From an uncultured Collinsella sp. (GTDB taxonomy: Bacteria; Actinomycetota; Coriobacteriia; Coriobacteriales; Coriobacteriaceae): a DNA stretch of 64,000 nucleotides. The translations under genes were made by a program, and so were the position numbers. The notes under the pieces were generated by a model. It worked only from the letters and a program-made list of their open reading frames with translations, was not told the origin of the DNA and searched no databases. Within the stretch, counting starts at the first letter, position 1. Each line of letters begins with the position of its first letter. Where the stretch lies: NCBI GenBank assembly GCA_905199225.1, contig CAJKFS010000001.1:39920-103919 (forward strand), in the 5' to 3' direction. Shown here piece after piece: positions 8,511 to 17,121 of this stretch.

Positions 8511-9860
8511 GTGCCAAAAAAGACTGAGAGCACGGGTACTGGGCTGGAATCCTACGTTGCAAAGCTCATGGGCAACGGCTCAAACAGGACTTCGGTAACC
8601 GAGGACGAGATTCAGGTCGCCCTGAAGGATATCGATGTTTCTGACGAGCAGCTCACCGCGGTGTATTCCGCGCTGCGCAACAGCGGCATCCAGATTATCT
8701 CCGCGAGCGGTAACGACGACGCCCCCATGGACGTCGACGATGACGATAACGATACCGATACCGACGATTTCGATGACGACGACGAGCACGATTCCGGCTC
8801 GCTCGACGATCACGAGCTCAAGATGGCCCGTCAGGCCGATGCCGAGATGGGTTCTTCCAAGAGCAAGAAGAAGCGCACCGTGCGCACGTCCCGTTCACGC
8901 TCCCGCGTGCGTGGCATCGATGCCTCCACGGTGATGCTGACCGGCGATCCGGTTCGTATGTACCTCAAGGAGATCGGCAAGGTCGACCTGCTGACCGCCT
9001 CCGAAGAGGTCGATTTGGCCATGAAGATCGAGGCCGGTCTCGAGGCCACCGAGAAGCTCGAGGCTGCCGATGCCGGCGAGCTCGAGCTCACGCGTGCCGA
9101 GATGCGTCGTCTTACGCGCATTGAGAACGTGGGCCTCGAAGCCAAGCAGGCACTCATCAGCGCAAACCTGCGTCTGGTCGTCTCCATCGCCAAACGCTAT
9201 GTCGGCCGCGGCATGCTGTTCCTTGACCTGATCCAGGAGGGCAACCTCGGTCTGATCCGCGCCGTCGAGAAGTTCGACTACCAGAAGGGCTTTAAGTTCT
9301 CCACGTACGCCACGTGGTGGATCCGTCAGGCCATTACGCGCGCCATTGCCGATCAGGCCCGTACCATCCGTATTCCCGTGCATATGGTTGAGACTATCAA
9401 CAAGCTCGTCCGCGTGCAGCGCCAGCTCCTTCAGGACCTGGGTCGCGACCCGACCCCCGAGGAGATCGGTGCCGAGATGGACATGAGCGCCGACCGCGTC
9501 CGCGAGATCCAGAAGATCTCGCAGGAGCCCGTGTCGCTCGAGACCCCCATCGGCGAGGAAGAGGATTCCCAGCTGGGCGACTTTATCGAGGACTCCCAGG
9601 CTATCGTTCCGCCCGATGCCGCCAGCTTCTCCATGCTGCAGGAGCAGCTCACTCAGGTGCTCGACTCGCTTGCCGATCGTGAGCGCAAGGTTATCGAGCT
9701 GCGCTTTGGCCTTGTCGACGGGCATCCCCGCACGCTCGAGGAAGTCGGCCGCGAGTTTGGCGTCACGCGCGAGCGTATCCGCCAGATCGAGTCCAAGACC
9801 TTGGCCAAGCTCCGCCACCCGAGCCGGAGCAGCAAGCTGAAGGACTACATCGAGTCATAA
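8511..9860 (+). CDS. rpoD: RNA polymerase primary sigma factor
   Basis: This is the housekeeping sigma factor, with a short region 1.1-like N-terminus, a strongly acidic Asp/Glu stretch, region 1.2 (GDPVRMYLKEIGKV), region 2 with RLVVSIAKRYVGRGM and the FSTYATWWIRQAITRAI -10-recognition helix, region 3, and region 4 ending ERIRQIESKTLAKLRHPSRS. An ATG at 8496 is in frame, but the AAGGGAG ribosome site at 8499-8505 sits inside that codon's neighbourhood and is spaced 5 bases from the GTG at 8511, which I prefer (449 residues). The 110 bases after dnaG give room for a separate promoter, but I found no convincing -35/-10 pair. Confidence 0.95.
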   Translation: MPKKTESTGTGLESYVAKLMGNGSNRTSVTEDEIQVALKDIDVSDEQLTAVYSALRNSGIQIISASGNDDAPMDVDDDDNDTDTDDFDDDDEHDSGSLDDHELKMARQADAEMGSSKSKKKRTVRTSRSRSRVRGIDASTVMLTGDPVRMYLKEIGKVDLLTASEEVDLAMKIEAGLEATEKLEAADAGELELTRAEMRRLTRIENVGLEAKQALISANLRLVVSIAKRYVGRGMLFLDLIQEGNLGLIRAVEKFDYQKGFKFSTYATWWIRQAITRAIADQARTIRIPVHMVETINKLVRVQRQLLQDLGRDPTPEEIGAEMDMSADRVREIQKISQEPVSLETPIGEEEDSQLGDFIEDSQAIVPPDAASFSMLQEQLTQVLDSLADRERKVIELRFGLVDGHPRTLEEVGREFGVTRERIRQIESKTLAKLRHPSRSSKLKDYIES

Positions 9861-9875
9861 CCTCGCAAGCAAGAA

Positions 9876-9908
9876 GCGCCCTCAAGCACATCCGCTTGGG
9901 GGCGCTTT
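9876..9908 (+). terminator. rho-independent terminator after rpoD
   Basis: The 12-bp stem GCGCCCTCAAGC / GCTTGGGGGCGC (one G-T wobble) with a 6-base loop is followed by a short TTT. It lies 15 bases past the rpoD stop. Confidence 0.75.
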
Positions 9909-9914
9909 CATGTG

Positions 9915-9938
9915 GTCATTGGGGACGTCCCCAATGAC
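9915..9938. repeat. 24-bp perfect palindrome with a GGGGACGTCCCC core
   Basis: The half-site GTCATTGGGGAC is followed directly by its exact reverse complement, with no loop. A close relative (one mismatch in the core) lies at 30165-30190 after the MATE gene. Both sit just after a gene end, which suggests a dispersed intergenic repeat family rather than a single operator. Confidence 0.7.
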
Positions 9939-9966
9939 TAGGTCGGAAAAATTCTTAAAAAAGTTC

Positions 9967-9994
9967 TTGCCCTGAGCTGATTCGTCCGTATAAT
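9967..9994 (+). promoter_or_regulatory. promoter of tRNA-Asn
   Basis: A -35 box TTGCCC (9967-9972), a 16-base spacer and a perfect TATAAT -10 box (9989-9994) lie about 30 bases before the mature tRNA. This predicts a start near 10001. Confidence 0.7.
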
Positions 9995-10024
9995 AAACTT
10001 CGTTGCTTGAGAGCACGCACCTAT

Positions 10025-10099
10025 TCCTCGGTAGCTCAATGGTAGAGCACGCGGCTGTTAACCGCGCTGTTGTAGGTTCGAGTCCTACCCGGGGAGCCA
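10025..10099 (+). tRNA. tRNA-Asn (anticodon GUU)
   Basis: A 75-base cloverleaf: acceptor arms TCCTCGG / CCGGGGA (one T-G wobble), D arm around TAGCTCAATGGTAGAGC, anticodon stem CGCGG / CCGCG with loop CTGTTAA and anticodon GTT at 10057-10059, and T arm GTAGG-TTCGAGT-CCTAC. The discriminator is G and the CCA end is encoded (10097-10099). GTT is the single standard anticodon reading both Asn codons. It is transcribed alone between its own promoter and terminator. Confidence 0.97.
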
Positions 10100-10106
10100 G
10101 GTTGTA

Positions 10107-10135
10107 AAACCCGTCGCTTATGCGGCGGGTTTTTT
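10107..10135 (+). terminator. terminator after tRNA-Asn
   Basis: The stem ACCCGTCGC / GCGGCGGGT (one wobble) with loop TTAT is followed by six T residues, seven bases past the tRNA CCA end. Confidence 0.85.
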
Positions 10136-10293
10136 CATGCCGCGATCGCTGTTCGCGAACGTTACCGTATCAACATTTCGTGTCGAGGATGTAATCCCGA
10201 GGCCCGCCACCTCAACATGGCGCGGTCGTTGTAGAATATTCCAATGATTGCTCCCACGAGATGGTGCCGCGAGCACCAGATAAGGAGATTCTT

Positions 10294-10650
10294 GTGTCTG
10301 AGACCATTAACGGCAGCCTGAGCGTCTCGAACGACGTTATTGCCGATATTGCCGGTTATGCCGCGATGACGTGCTATGGCGTCGTCGGTATGGCCGAACA
10401 GCTCCAGGGCGCCGAGAGCGTGCGCCTGCTTGCCGGTCAGCGCCTCCGCAAGGGCGTGCTTGTCTCCGCCGACGAGAACGGCCTTACGGTCGATCTTCAC
10501 GTCGTGCTCGAGAACGGCGTCAACATGAAGTCCGTCTGCCACAATCTTTCGAGCTCCGTTGCCTTTACCCTGCAGGAGATCGCCCAGATCGATCCCGCCA
10601 GCCTTAAGATCGGCATCCATATCGACGCGCTCAAGAGCCGTCTGAACTAG
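10294..10650 (+). CDS. Asp23/Gls24 family envelope stress protein (YloU-like)
   Basis: The 118-residue protein has the Asp23/Gls24 pattern: SLSVSNDVIADIAGYAAMTCYGVVGMAEQL, a strand VDLHVVLENGVNM, and a C-terminal IGIHIDAL. Family members are small cytoplasmic or membrane-associated proteins. The Bacillus relative YloU is encoded just before yloV, which is the arrangement here, so a role linked to fatty-acid kinase or the envelope is inferred. The GTG at 10294 follows AAGGAG at 10282-10287. An upstream in-frame ATG at 10261 has no ribosome site. A TAGAAT sequence near 10233 may be its -10 box. Confidence 0.85.
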   Translation: MSETINGSLSVSNDVIADIAGYAAMTCYGVVGMAEQLQGAESVRLLAGQRLRKGVLVSADENGLTVDLHVVLENGVNMKSVCHNLSSSVAFTLQEIAQIDPASLKIGIHIDALKSRLN

Positions 10651-10677
10651 CATCCGAAAACGGAGATTCAAATACCC

Positions 10678-12339
10678 ATGATTGCAAAGACCATTCGCAC
10701 CTGTTTTCCGATCGCTGCGGCTGCCGTTTCCGACAAGGCCGAGGAGATCAACAAGCTCAACGTCTTCCCCGTACCCGACGGCGACACCGGCACCAACATG
10801 TCGCTCACGCTCGCCTCGGTGACCAAGGAGCTTTCCGCCCTTCCCGCCGATGCCGATATGGAGGCCATCGCCGGCGCCATCACCCACGGCTCCCTGATGG
10901 GTGCCCGCGGTAACTCCGGAGTCATCACCTCGCAGATTCTGCGCGGCGTGGCCGAGGGTCTTGTCTCTGCCGACGAGCCTATTACGTCCGCCAACATTGC
11001 CTTCGCCTTCCGTCGTGCCGTCAAGGTTGCCTTCCAGGCTGTCCGCAAGCCCATCGAGGGCACGATCCTCACGGTCCTGCGCGATGTCTCGACCAAGGCC
11101 GATGAGTGCGAGAAGAAGAAGTTCTCGGCCGAGGATGCGCTCGATGCTATCGTCGTCGAGGCGTACCAGTCCGTCGCCCGCACGCCCGACCTGCTGCCCG
11201 TTCTGAAGGAGAACGGCGTGGTCGACTCCGGCGCCTTTGGCTTCGCCATCTTCCTTGAGAACTTTGTGGCTGCAGCACTTGGCCGCAGCACCGTTGTCGA
11301 GGATTTCTCCGCCACGTTTGATTCCGCTGTCTCTGCCCGCGACGCGGCCCTTGGTCGCGTTGAGATCGAGGCCAACGACGATTGGGAGGGCTCGGAGTTC
11401 CGCTACTGCAACGAGTTCCTGTTTAAGGCCGACGCCCCGTTTGACGAGGACGAGTGCCTTAAGTTCCTGGGTTCCATGGGCGACTGCGAGCTTCTCGTGG
11501 GCGCCTATCCCGACTACAAGATCCATGTGCACTCCAACACCCCCAACCTGGTGCTCGAGCACATGCTGCAGCTCGGTCAGATCTATGAGGTCTTTATCCA
11601 CAACATGGAGATGGAGGCCCACGACCGTACCGCCAAGATCCACGAGGATCAGGAAAAGGCCGCCGAGCCCGCCAAGGCGCTGGGCTTTGTCGCCGTTGCC
11701 GCCGGTTCCGGCGAGGCCGACATCCTCAAGTCCCTCGGCGTCGACGTGATCGTGTCCGGTGGCCAGACTATGAATCCCTCGACCGCCGACCTGCTGGGCG
11801 CGGTGGACCAGGTCAACGCGACCTCGGTCATCATCCTGCCCAACAACGGCAACATCCGCATGGCCGCTGAGGCTGCTGCTTCAGCCTGCACCGACAAGAA
11901 GGTCGCCGTCGTTCCCACCAAGACCGTCCCGCAGGCCTTCTCCGCGCTGTTCGCGGTCCTGCCCGATTCCGAGCTCGAGGATGCCGTCGCCGCCATGGTC
12001 GACGCCATCAGCGAGGTCCGCGATGGCGAGGTCACCCGCGCCGTGCGCGACTCCAGTGCCTCTGACGGTTCTCCGATTCACTCCGGTGACGTCATGGGTA
12101 TCATCGCCGGCTCCATCGACGTGGTCGGTTCCGACGTGAAGCAGGTCACGCTCGACTGCATCAACCGCATGCAGGAGGAAGAGGAGGGCGACGCGCTGAC
12201 GATTCTGGCCGGCGAGGAGCTGTCCGATGAGGCCTTCCAGGAGATCGTCGACGCTATCGAGGAGGCTCAGCCCGATCTGGAGATTGACGCCCATCGTGGC
12301 GAGCAGCCGCTCTATCCCGTGATCTTCTCGATCGAGTAG
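10678..12339 (+). CDS. fakA: fatty acid kinase subunit A-like DAK2 protein (FakA/YloV)
   Basis: FakA phosphorylates exogenous fatty acids bound to FakB (DegV) proteins for entry into phospholipid synthesis. The 553-residue protein opens with a DAK2 kinase domain carrying DGDTGTNM at 34-41 and GARGNSGVITSQILRG near 78-93. A middle region and a C-terminal DegV-like/FakA-C part (SVIILPNNGNIRMAAEAAA) follow, giving the full-length family architecture. No fakB gene is in the window. The position close to plsX and acpP supports a lipid role. Confidence 0.9.
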   Translation: MIAKTIRTCFPIAAAAVSDKAEEINKLNVFPVPDGDTGTNMSLTLASVTKELSALPADADMEAIAGAITHGSLMGARGNSGVITSQILRGVAEGLVSADEPITSANIAFAFRRAVKVAFQAVRKPIEGTILTVLRDVSTKADECEKKKFSAEDALDAIVVEAYQSVARTPDLLPVLKENGVVDSGAFGFAIFLENFVAAALGRSTVVEDFSATFDSAVSARDAALGRVEIEANDDWEGSEFRYCNEFLFKADAPFDEDECLKFLGSMGDCELLVGAYPDYKIHVHSNTPNLVLEHMLQLGQIYEVFIHNMEMEAHDRTAKIHEDQEKAAEPAKALGFVAVAAGSGEADILKSLGVDVIVSGGQTMNPSTADLLGAVDQVNATSVIILPNNGNIRMAAEAAASACTDKKVAVVPTKTVPQAFSALFAVLPDSELEDAVAAMVDAISEVRDGEVTRAVRDSSASDGSPIHSGDVMGIIAGSIDVVGSDVKQVTLDCINRMQEEEEGDALTILAGEELSDEAFQEIVDAIEEAQPDLEIDAHRGEQPLYPVIFSIE

Positions 12340-12349
12340 GCAACTGCCC

Positions 12350-14527
12350 ATGTCCGAGCTGTGCTCCGTGCCGCGCGTCTCGGAGCGCTTTGCCCAGAGC
12401 AATGCGCTCGACGAGGATATCGCGCGACTCAAATATGTTTCGGGTAAACGTGAGGAGGCCCTTCGCCGTCTGGGAATTCGGACGGTGGGGGACCTCCTTC
12501 TCCATATCCCTCATCGATACCTCGACTTTACCCGTTCTTGGTCTATCGAGATGGCGCCCATCGGTACCGTGTGCACCATCATCGCCACGGTCGACCGTAT
12601 CGTCCAAAAGCAGCCGCGTCCGCGCATGCAGGTGACCGAGGTCTCGCTTGTTGACGAGACGGGCGTGCTGCAGGTCGCCTTTTTCCGCCAGCCCTGGATT
12701 GCCCAGCAGCTTAAGCAGGGCGACCGCCTGGCCGTGATGGGCAAGGTCGAGTTTGCCTACGGCTTTAAGCAGATGGCCTCGCCGCACTTTGAAAAGCTCG
12801 AGGACGGGCGTGCCGCAGGCACCATCCTGCCGGTCCATTACGTGAGTGATGGCGTGAGCCAGGCGTGGATGCGCCGCATCGTAAGCGGCGCGCTCGAGGT
12901 CGTCGGCAATCCGTTCGATCCGATTCCCGCGCCGCTGCGCGCAAAGCGGAAGCTCATGAGCAATGCCCGCGCGCTTCGTTCGATTCACTTTCCCTCGAGT
13001 ATGGCCGAGCGCGACATTGCGCGCCGCCGTTTGGCCTACGAGGAGTGCCTCTACCTGCAGCTGGCGCTGCGTCTGCGCAACGACGGCGGCCTGGTCGATG
13101 TGGTGCCCTATGCCCACACTGCGGGCGAGCATCTGGGCGCGCTTAAACAGGCCCTTCCGTTTTCGCTGAGCGACGAGCAGGAGGCCGCATTCCAAGACAT
13201 CCTGCATGACATGTGCGATGGCGGGCGCGTGATGAACCGTCTGCTGCTGGGCGATGTCGGTACCGGTAAGACCGCCGTTGCCGCCTGCGCGCTGGCTGTG
13301 GCTGCCGATAGCGGCACGCAGGCCTGCGTTATGGCGCCCACGGGCGTGCTGGCGCGCCAATATGCCGATAAGACCGGCCCTCTGCTCTCGCAGGCCGGCA
13401 TGTCCTGGGCACTTCTGACGGGTGCCACGCCGGCCGCAGAGCGCGAGCGCATCCATGCACAGCTGGAATCGGGCGAGCTTGACGTGCTCTTTGGCACCCA
13501 CGCGGTTCTTTCGGATAACGTTGCGTTCAAGCATCTGTCGCTCGTGGTCATCGATGAACAGCACCGGTTTGGTGTGGGCCAACGCAACGCCCTGCGCGCG
13601 AAGGGGCCGGGTGCCGATCTGCTCGTTATGACGGCGACGCCCATCCCGCGTACGCTGGCGCTTTCGGTCTACGGCGATCTGGACACGAGCATCATTCGCC
13701 ATCGGCCCGTCCCTGGTGCTGGCGTGACGACACGCGTGCTCACCGAGTCGAGCCGTGACCTCGCCTATGGCGCCATCCGCGAGGCGCATGAAAAGGGTCA
13801 GCAGGCCTACGTGATTTGTCCGCTCGTGGAGCCGAGTGACTCGGCCGATGAGCTGGAAGACGTGCCCGGTATTGCTCGCGACGACGAGGGCCGCGTAACC
13901 GTCCCCGTGCCGCTGCACGATACGGCAACCGAGCTCGACCGACTGCGTCTTGCGTTGCCGGGGCTTACCGTCGAGCGCCTGCACGGCCGCATGCCGGCGG
14001 GGGAGAAGGATCGTGTGATCGACGCCTTCAAGCGTGGCGAGATCGACGTGCTCGTCTCGACCACGGTGGTCGAGGTGGGCGTCGACGTGCCCAACGCCAC
14101 CGTCATGGTCATCGAGAACGGTGAGCGCTTTGGGTTGGCTGCCCTGCACCAGCTGCGCGGTCGCGTGGGCCGTGGCAGCGTGTCGGGCACGTGCCTGGTC
14201 ATGACGCACTCCAAGGGCAACGGTGGCGCTTCGGCAGCGCAAGATCGCCTGCAATCGCTCGAAAAAACCTCTGATGGCTTTACACTCGCCCAGATGGACC
14301 TGCGCCTGCGCCATGAGGGCGAAATCCTGGGGTACCGCCAGCACGGCGGTGTGACCCTGCGCTTTGTCGACCTGGATGCCGACGAGGAACTGATCGAGTG
14401 GGCCCATTTGGACGCGGTCGAGCTCTTGCGGTATGCTTGTACACTTGACTCCGTGGCGACGCGCCCCCTGCGCGACGCGGTCGCCATGCGTTATCGACAT
14501 ATTTTTAAGGAGGTCAGCGGAGGATGA
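12350..14527 (+). CDS. recG: ATP-dependent DNA helicase RecG
   Basis: RecG remodels stalled forks and branched DNA. The 725-residue protein has an N-terminal wedge/OB domain (YVSGKREEALRRLGIRTVGDLLLHIPHRYLD region), Walker A GDVGTGKTA, DEQH motif IDEQHRFGV, TATPIPRTLAL, and the C-terminal helicase motifs STTVVEVGVDVPNATVMVIE and QLRGRVGRG. The length is normal. It starts 10 bases after fakA and its TGA overlaps rsmD by four bases. Gene order matches the yloV-recG arrangement of Bacillus. Confidence 0.96.
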   Translation: MSELCSVPRVSERFAQSNALDEDIARLKYVSGKREEALRRLGIRTVGDLLLHIPHRYLDFTRSWSIEMAPIGTVCTIIATVDRIVQKQPRPRMQVTEVSLVDETGVLQVAFFRQPWIAQQLKQGDRLAVMGKVEFAYGFKQMASPHFEKLEDGRAAGTILPVHYVSDGVSQAWMRRIVSGALEVVGNPFDPIPAPLRAKRKLMSNARALRSIHFPSSMAERDIARRRLAYEECLYLQLALRLRNDGGLVDVVPYAHTAGEHLGALKQALPFSLSDEQEAAFQDILHDMCDGGRVMNRLLLGDVGTGKTAVAACALAVAADSGTQACVMAPTGVLARQYADKTGPLLSQAGMSWALLTGATPAAERERIHAQLESGELDVLFGTHAVLSDNVAFKHLSLVVIDEQHRFGVGQRNALRAKGPGADLLVMTATPIPRTLALSVYGDLDTSIIRHRPVPGAGVTTRVLTESSRDLAYGAIREAHEKGQQAYVICPLVEPSDSADELEDVPGIARDDEGRVTVPVPLHDTATELDRLRLALPGLTVERLHGRMPAGEKDRVIDAFKRGEIDVLVSTTVVEVGVDVPNATVMVIENGERFGLAALHQLRGRVGRGSVSGTCLVMTHSKGNGGASAAQDRLQSLEKTSDGFTLAQMDLRLRHEGEILGYRQHGGVTLRFVDLDADEELIEWAHLDAVELLRYACTLDSVATRPLRDAVAMRYRHIFKEVSGG

Positions 14528-15180
14528 GAATCATCGGCGGCGAATGGCGCGGTCGTAAGATCGAGGAGCCCCGTGGTCGCGATGTCACCCGCCCCACGAC
14601 TGATCGCGTGCGCGAGTCGTGCGCATCTATGGTCATGTCGGCATTCGACTTCGATCTGGACGAGGTCCGCGTGCTGGACGCCTTTGGCGGCTCCGGTGCC
14701 TTAGGGTTAGAGATGCTCTCTCGTGGGGCCCGCTCGCTCACGACGTTTGAGATCGATCGCAACGCCGCGCGGCTCATTATCAAGAATATCGAGTCGCTCT
14801 GCCGCGACCGTGCGCGTTGGCGCGTGGTCACGGGCGACATGCTGGCGAGTGCCTCGCGCGGTCGTGTACCGGGCGGCCCCTTTGATCTGGTCCTGCTCGA
14901 CCCGCCCTATGCTTTTGGTGCCGAGCCGGTCGAGGAACTGCTGCAGAACCTGGCTCAGCAGGGTTTACTTGCACCTGGCGCTTACGCCTTGTTTGAGCAT
15001 GCCGCTGCCGATGCGGGCGCGCATCCGGCAGGCTTTGAGACTGTACGTGAGAAGCGCTACGGCATTACCTCGGTCGACCTGCTTCGTTGGGTCGGCGATA
15101 ACGATGGCGAGGGCGATAACGCCGGCATCGATGCTGACAACAACGATGCCACGACGTTTCAGGAGGATGCTCATGAGTGA
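14524..15180 (+). CDS. rsmD: 16S rRNA (guanine966-N2)-methyltransferase
   Basis: RsmD methylates G966 of 16S rRNA in the assembled 30S head. The protein has the MRIIGGEWRGRKI start typical of the family, a SAM-binding segment VLDAFGGSGALGLEMLSRGA, and the catalytic DPPYAFG motif. The 218 residues include a 30-residue C-terminal Asp/Asn-rich extension (DNDGEGDNAGIDADNND) that is not needed for the fold. It overlaps recG by 4 bases and coaD by 8. Confidence 0.93.
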   Translation: MRIIGGEWRGRKIEEPRGRDVTRPTTDRVRESCASMVMSAFDFDLDEVRVLDAFGGSGALGLEMLSRGARSLTTFEIDRNAARLIIKNIESLCRDRARWRVVTGDMLASASRGRVPGGPFDLVLLDPPYAFGAEPVEELLQNLAQQGLLAPGAYALFEHAAADAGAHPAGFETVREKRYGITSVDLLRWVGDNDGEGDNAGIDADNNDATTFQEDAHE

Positions 15181-15670
15181 CACCATCAACCGCGTGATCG
15201 TCCCGGGCACCTTTGATCCCATCACGTTTGGCCATATCGATGTGATCCGCCGCGCCCGCCGCATCTTTCCCAGCGTGATCGTCGCTGTTGCCGAGTCGCA
15301 GGGTAAAAACGGTGTGGGCACCACGTTTACGCTCGATGAGCGCGTGGCGCTGGCCCGAGAGGCGCTTGGTGATATCGACGGCGTCGAGGTCCTGCCCTTT
15401 ACCGGCCTCTTGGTCGACTTCGCTCGCGAGCAGGGGGCGGGGGCCGTGGTCAAGGGCCTGCGCGCCATGACCGACTTTGAGTATGAGCTGCAGCAGGCCG
15501 ACCTCAACTATCGCTTGGATAACGAGCTGGAGTCCATCTTTGTCATGAGCGCGCCGCAGTACGGCTATATCTCGAGCTCGGTTGTTCGCCAGATCGCCTC
15601 GCTCGGTAGTGACGTATCGACGTTTGTCCCGCCCAACGTGGTCGAAGCGCTCAAACATCGCTTTTCGTGA
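15173..15670 (+). CDS. coaD: phosphopantetheine adenylyltransferase
   Basis: CoaD catalyses the penultimate step of coenzyme A synthesis, 4'-phosphopantetheine to dephospho-CoA. The 165-residue protein starts MSDTINRVIVPGTFDPITFGH, with the TxGH nucleotide-binding motif at 18-21, and continues with KGLRAMTDFEYELQ and SSSVVRQIAS, all family hallmarks. AGGAGG at 15161-15166 is spaced 6 bases from the ATG at 15173, which decides the start over the ATG at 15167. The rsmD-coaD pair is nearly universal, with an 8-base overlap here. Confidence 0.95.
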   Translation: MSDTINRVIVPGTFDPITFGHIDVIRRARRIFPSVIVAVAESQGKNGVGTTFTLDERVALAREALGDIDGVEVLPFTGLLVDFAREQGAGAVVKGLRAMTDFEYELQQADLNYRLDNELESIFVMSAPQYGYISSSVVRQIASLGSDVSTFVPPNVVEALKHRFS

Positions 15671-15738
15671 CGTTTCTTATTGCCTGGTGGCATGTGGTAA
15701 ACTAGCACGATGATATGTTACCTATGAAAGGAGACCGG

Positions 15739-16236
15739 ATGCCGGGCGAGAATTTTCCTGGCGATAGGATCGTCAGCTTGGTCGATGAGCTCGAAGGGCT
15801 GATCGAGGAAGCCAAGCCGCCTTTCGGCAAGAACGCTCAGTTCAAGGTCATCGACGCCGACGTGTTCTTCAACATCCTCGACGAGATCCGCATGAGCTAT
15901 CCCGAGGAGTGGCAGAAGTCCCGCCGTATCCTTAAGGAGCGCGAGGAGCTCATGGCTTCCGCCGCCGCTCAGGCCGATTCCATCATCGCTGACGCTCAGC
16001 AGCAGGCCCTCACCATTGCCGGTGAGCAGGAGATCGTCCGCCTTGCGCAGCAGCAGGCCGACGACATCCGCGATCGTGCCCAGCAGTACGAGCGCGAGAC
16101 GCGTTATGCTGCCGAGGACTATGCAGAGCAGGTCTTTACGCACCTGGAGGAGAACCTTAAGAGCCTGACCGGCACCGTTACCCGTTGCCGTCAGCAGCTC
16201 AACGAGGGTGCCGCCCAACAGAATGGTCAGTGGTAA
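15739..16236 (+). CDS. coiled-coil protein, SepIVA/DivIVA-like
   Basis: The 165-residue protein has an N-terminal segment RIVSLVDELEGLIEEAKPPFGKNAQFKVIDADVFFNILDEIRMSYPEEW, then a long Ala/Gln/Glu-rich coiled coil without membrane segments. The same position, between coaD and the DUF177-rpmF pair, holds the septum protein SepIVA in mycobacteria. That synteny and the pattern suggest a cytoplasmic cell-division or elongation scaffold, but this is inferred. The ribosome site AAAGGAG at 15727-15733 selects the ATG at 15739 over an in-frame codon at 15715. It overlaps the next gene by one base. Confidence 0.72.
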   Translation: MPGENFPGDRIVSLVDELEGLIEEAKPPFGKNAQFKVIDADVFFNILDEIRMSYPEEWQKSRRILKEREELMASAAAQADSIIADAQQQALTIAGEQEIVRLAQQQADDIRDRAQQYERETRYAAEDYAEQVFTHLEENLKSLTGTVTRCRQQLNEGAAQQNGQW

Positions 16237-16790
16237 TGGCTGAGTTCCCGAGCGTTACCGTCGATCTTTCCGAGCAGCTCGAGTTTCCTGGAGATTCGTA
16301 TCCGCTGACCGGTAAGGTCGATGTCGCCACCTACACGGTGGGCGAGAAGGAGTACCAGCTTCAGGACGGCATCGACTACGACGTTGTCTTTACCAATGCC
16401 GGTACCGGTGTCTTGCTCACGGGCATGGTCCGCGCGCACGCCACCGGCGAGTGCGACCGTTGCCTGGAGCCCGCCTCGTTTGATATCGCCGGCGAGATCG
16501 AGGAGTTCTACCTCTTTGAGGAGCCCGAGGATCCCGAGGCCTACGAGGACGGCTACGAGCTCCTGGGTGAGGACCGTCTAGTCGATCTGGGTGAGCCCAT
16601 CAATGACGCGGTCGTTATGGACACGCCGTTTGTAGTGCTCTGCAAGCCCGATTGCCGTGGTCTGTGCCCCACATGCGGTTGCAATCTCAACGTCGAGCAA
16701 TGCGATTGCGCCGCCCAGGCAGAGGCGGAATGGGCCGCTGCCACGGAAAATCCATTTGCAGCATTGAAGAATCTCAAGCTCGATGAGTAA
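16236..16790 (+). CDS. yceD: YceD/DUF177 family protein
   Basis: The 184-residue protein carries the DUF177 signature: a central GECDRCLEP motif and a C-terminal CKPDCRGLCPTCGCNLN followed by CDC, with the Cys residues likely binding zinc or structuring the protein. DUF177 genes almost always precede rpmF, as here. In plants and E. coli they are linked to 23S rRNA accumulation, so a role in 50S assembly is inferred. The ATG at 16236 shares a base with the preceding stop; an in-frame GTG at 16230 is the alternative. Confidence 0.88.
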   Translation: MAEFPSVTVDLSEQLEFPGDSYPLTGKVDVATYTVGEKEYQLQDGIDYDVVFTNAGTGVLLTGMVRAHATGECDRCLEPASFDIAGEIEEFYLFEEPEDPEAYEDGYELLGEDRLVDLGEPINDAVVMDTPFVVLCKPDCRGLCPTCGCNLNVEQCDCAAQAEAEWAAATENPFAALKNLKLDE

Positions 16791-16854
16791 AACTGTGGTA
16801 GTATCGCTACTTGCGCGTAATCGCCACACTGGATAGTTCATAAGGAAGGTCACT

Positions 16855-17034
16855 ATGCCCGTACCTAAACAAAAGCAGGGTCGTATCCGCACTCACACCC
16901 GTCGTTCCGCCAACATGAAGATCTCGGCTGCGGCTCAGTCCACGTGCCCCCGTTGCGGCGCTGTCAAGCTTCCGCACCACGTGTGCCCCAGCTGCGGTTT
17001 CTACAAGGACCGCGAGGTTATCGTTACCGAGTAA
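16855..17034 (+). CDS. rpmF: 50S ribosomal protein L32
   Basis: A 59-residue basic ribosomal protein beginning MPVPKQKQGRIRTHTRRSAN, with a zinc ribbon formed by C31, C34, C44 and C47 (CPRCG and CPSCG). This is the zinc-binding form of L32. The start follows AAGGAAGGTCACT, nearly the same leader as that of efp at 55352-55363. It lies after DUF177 and is followed by a hairpin before plsX. Confidence 0.96.
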   Translation: MPVPKQKQGRIRTHTRRSANMKISAAAQSTCPRCGAVKLPHHVCPSCGFYKDREVIVTE

Positions 17035-17074
17035 CGGTATACTCTGGATGCGATGCCGTTCCAAATGGAACCAC

Positions 17075-17105
17075 AATGGCCGGCTCAATGAGTCGGCCAT
17101 TTTTA
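17075..17105 (+). terminator. hairpin terminator between rpmF and plsX
   Basis: The stem AATGGCCG / CGGCCATT with an 11-base loop is followed by TTTTA. It may be a partial terminator that sets the ratio of L32 to the downstream lipid genes, since plsX starts only 17 bases later. Confidence 0.65.
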
Positions 17106-17121
17106 TATAAGGAGCATGTAT

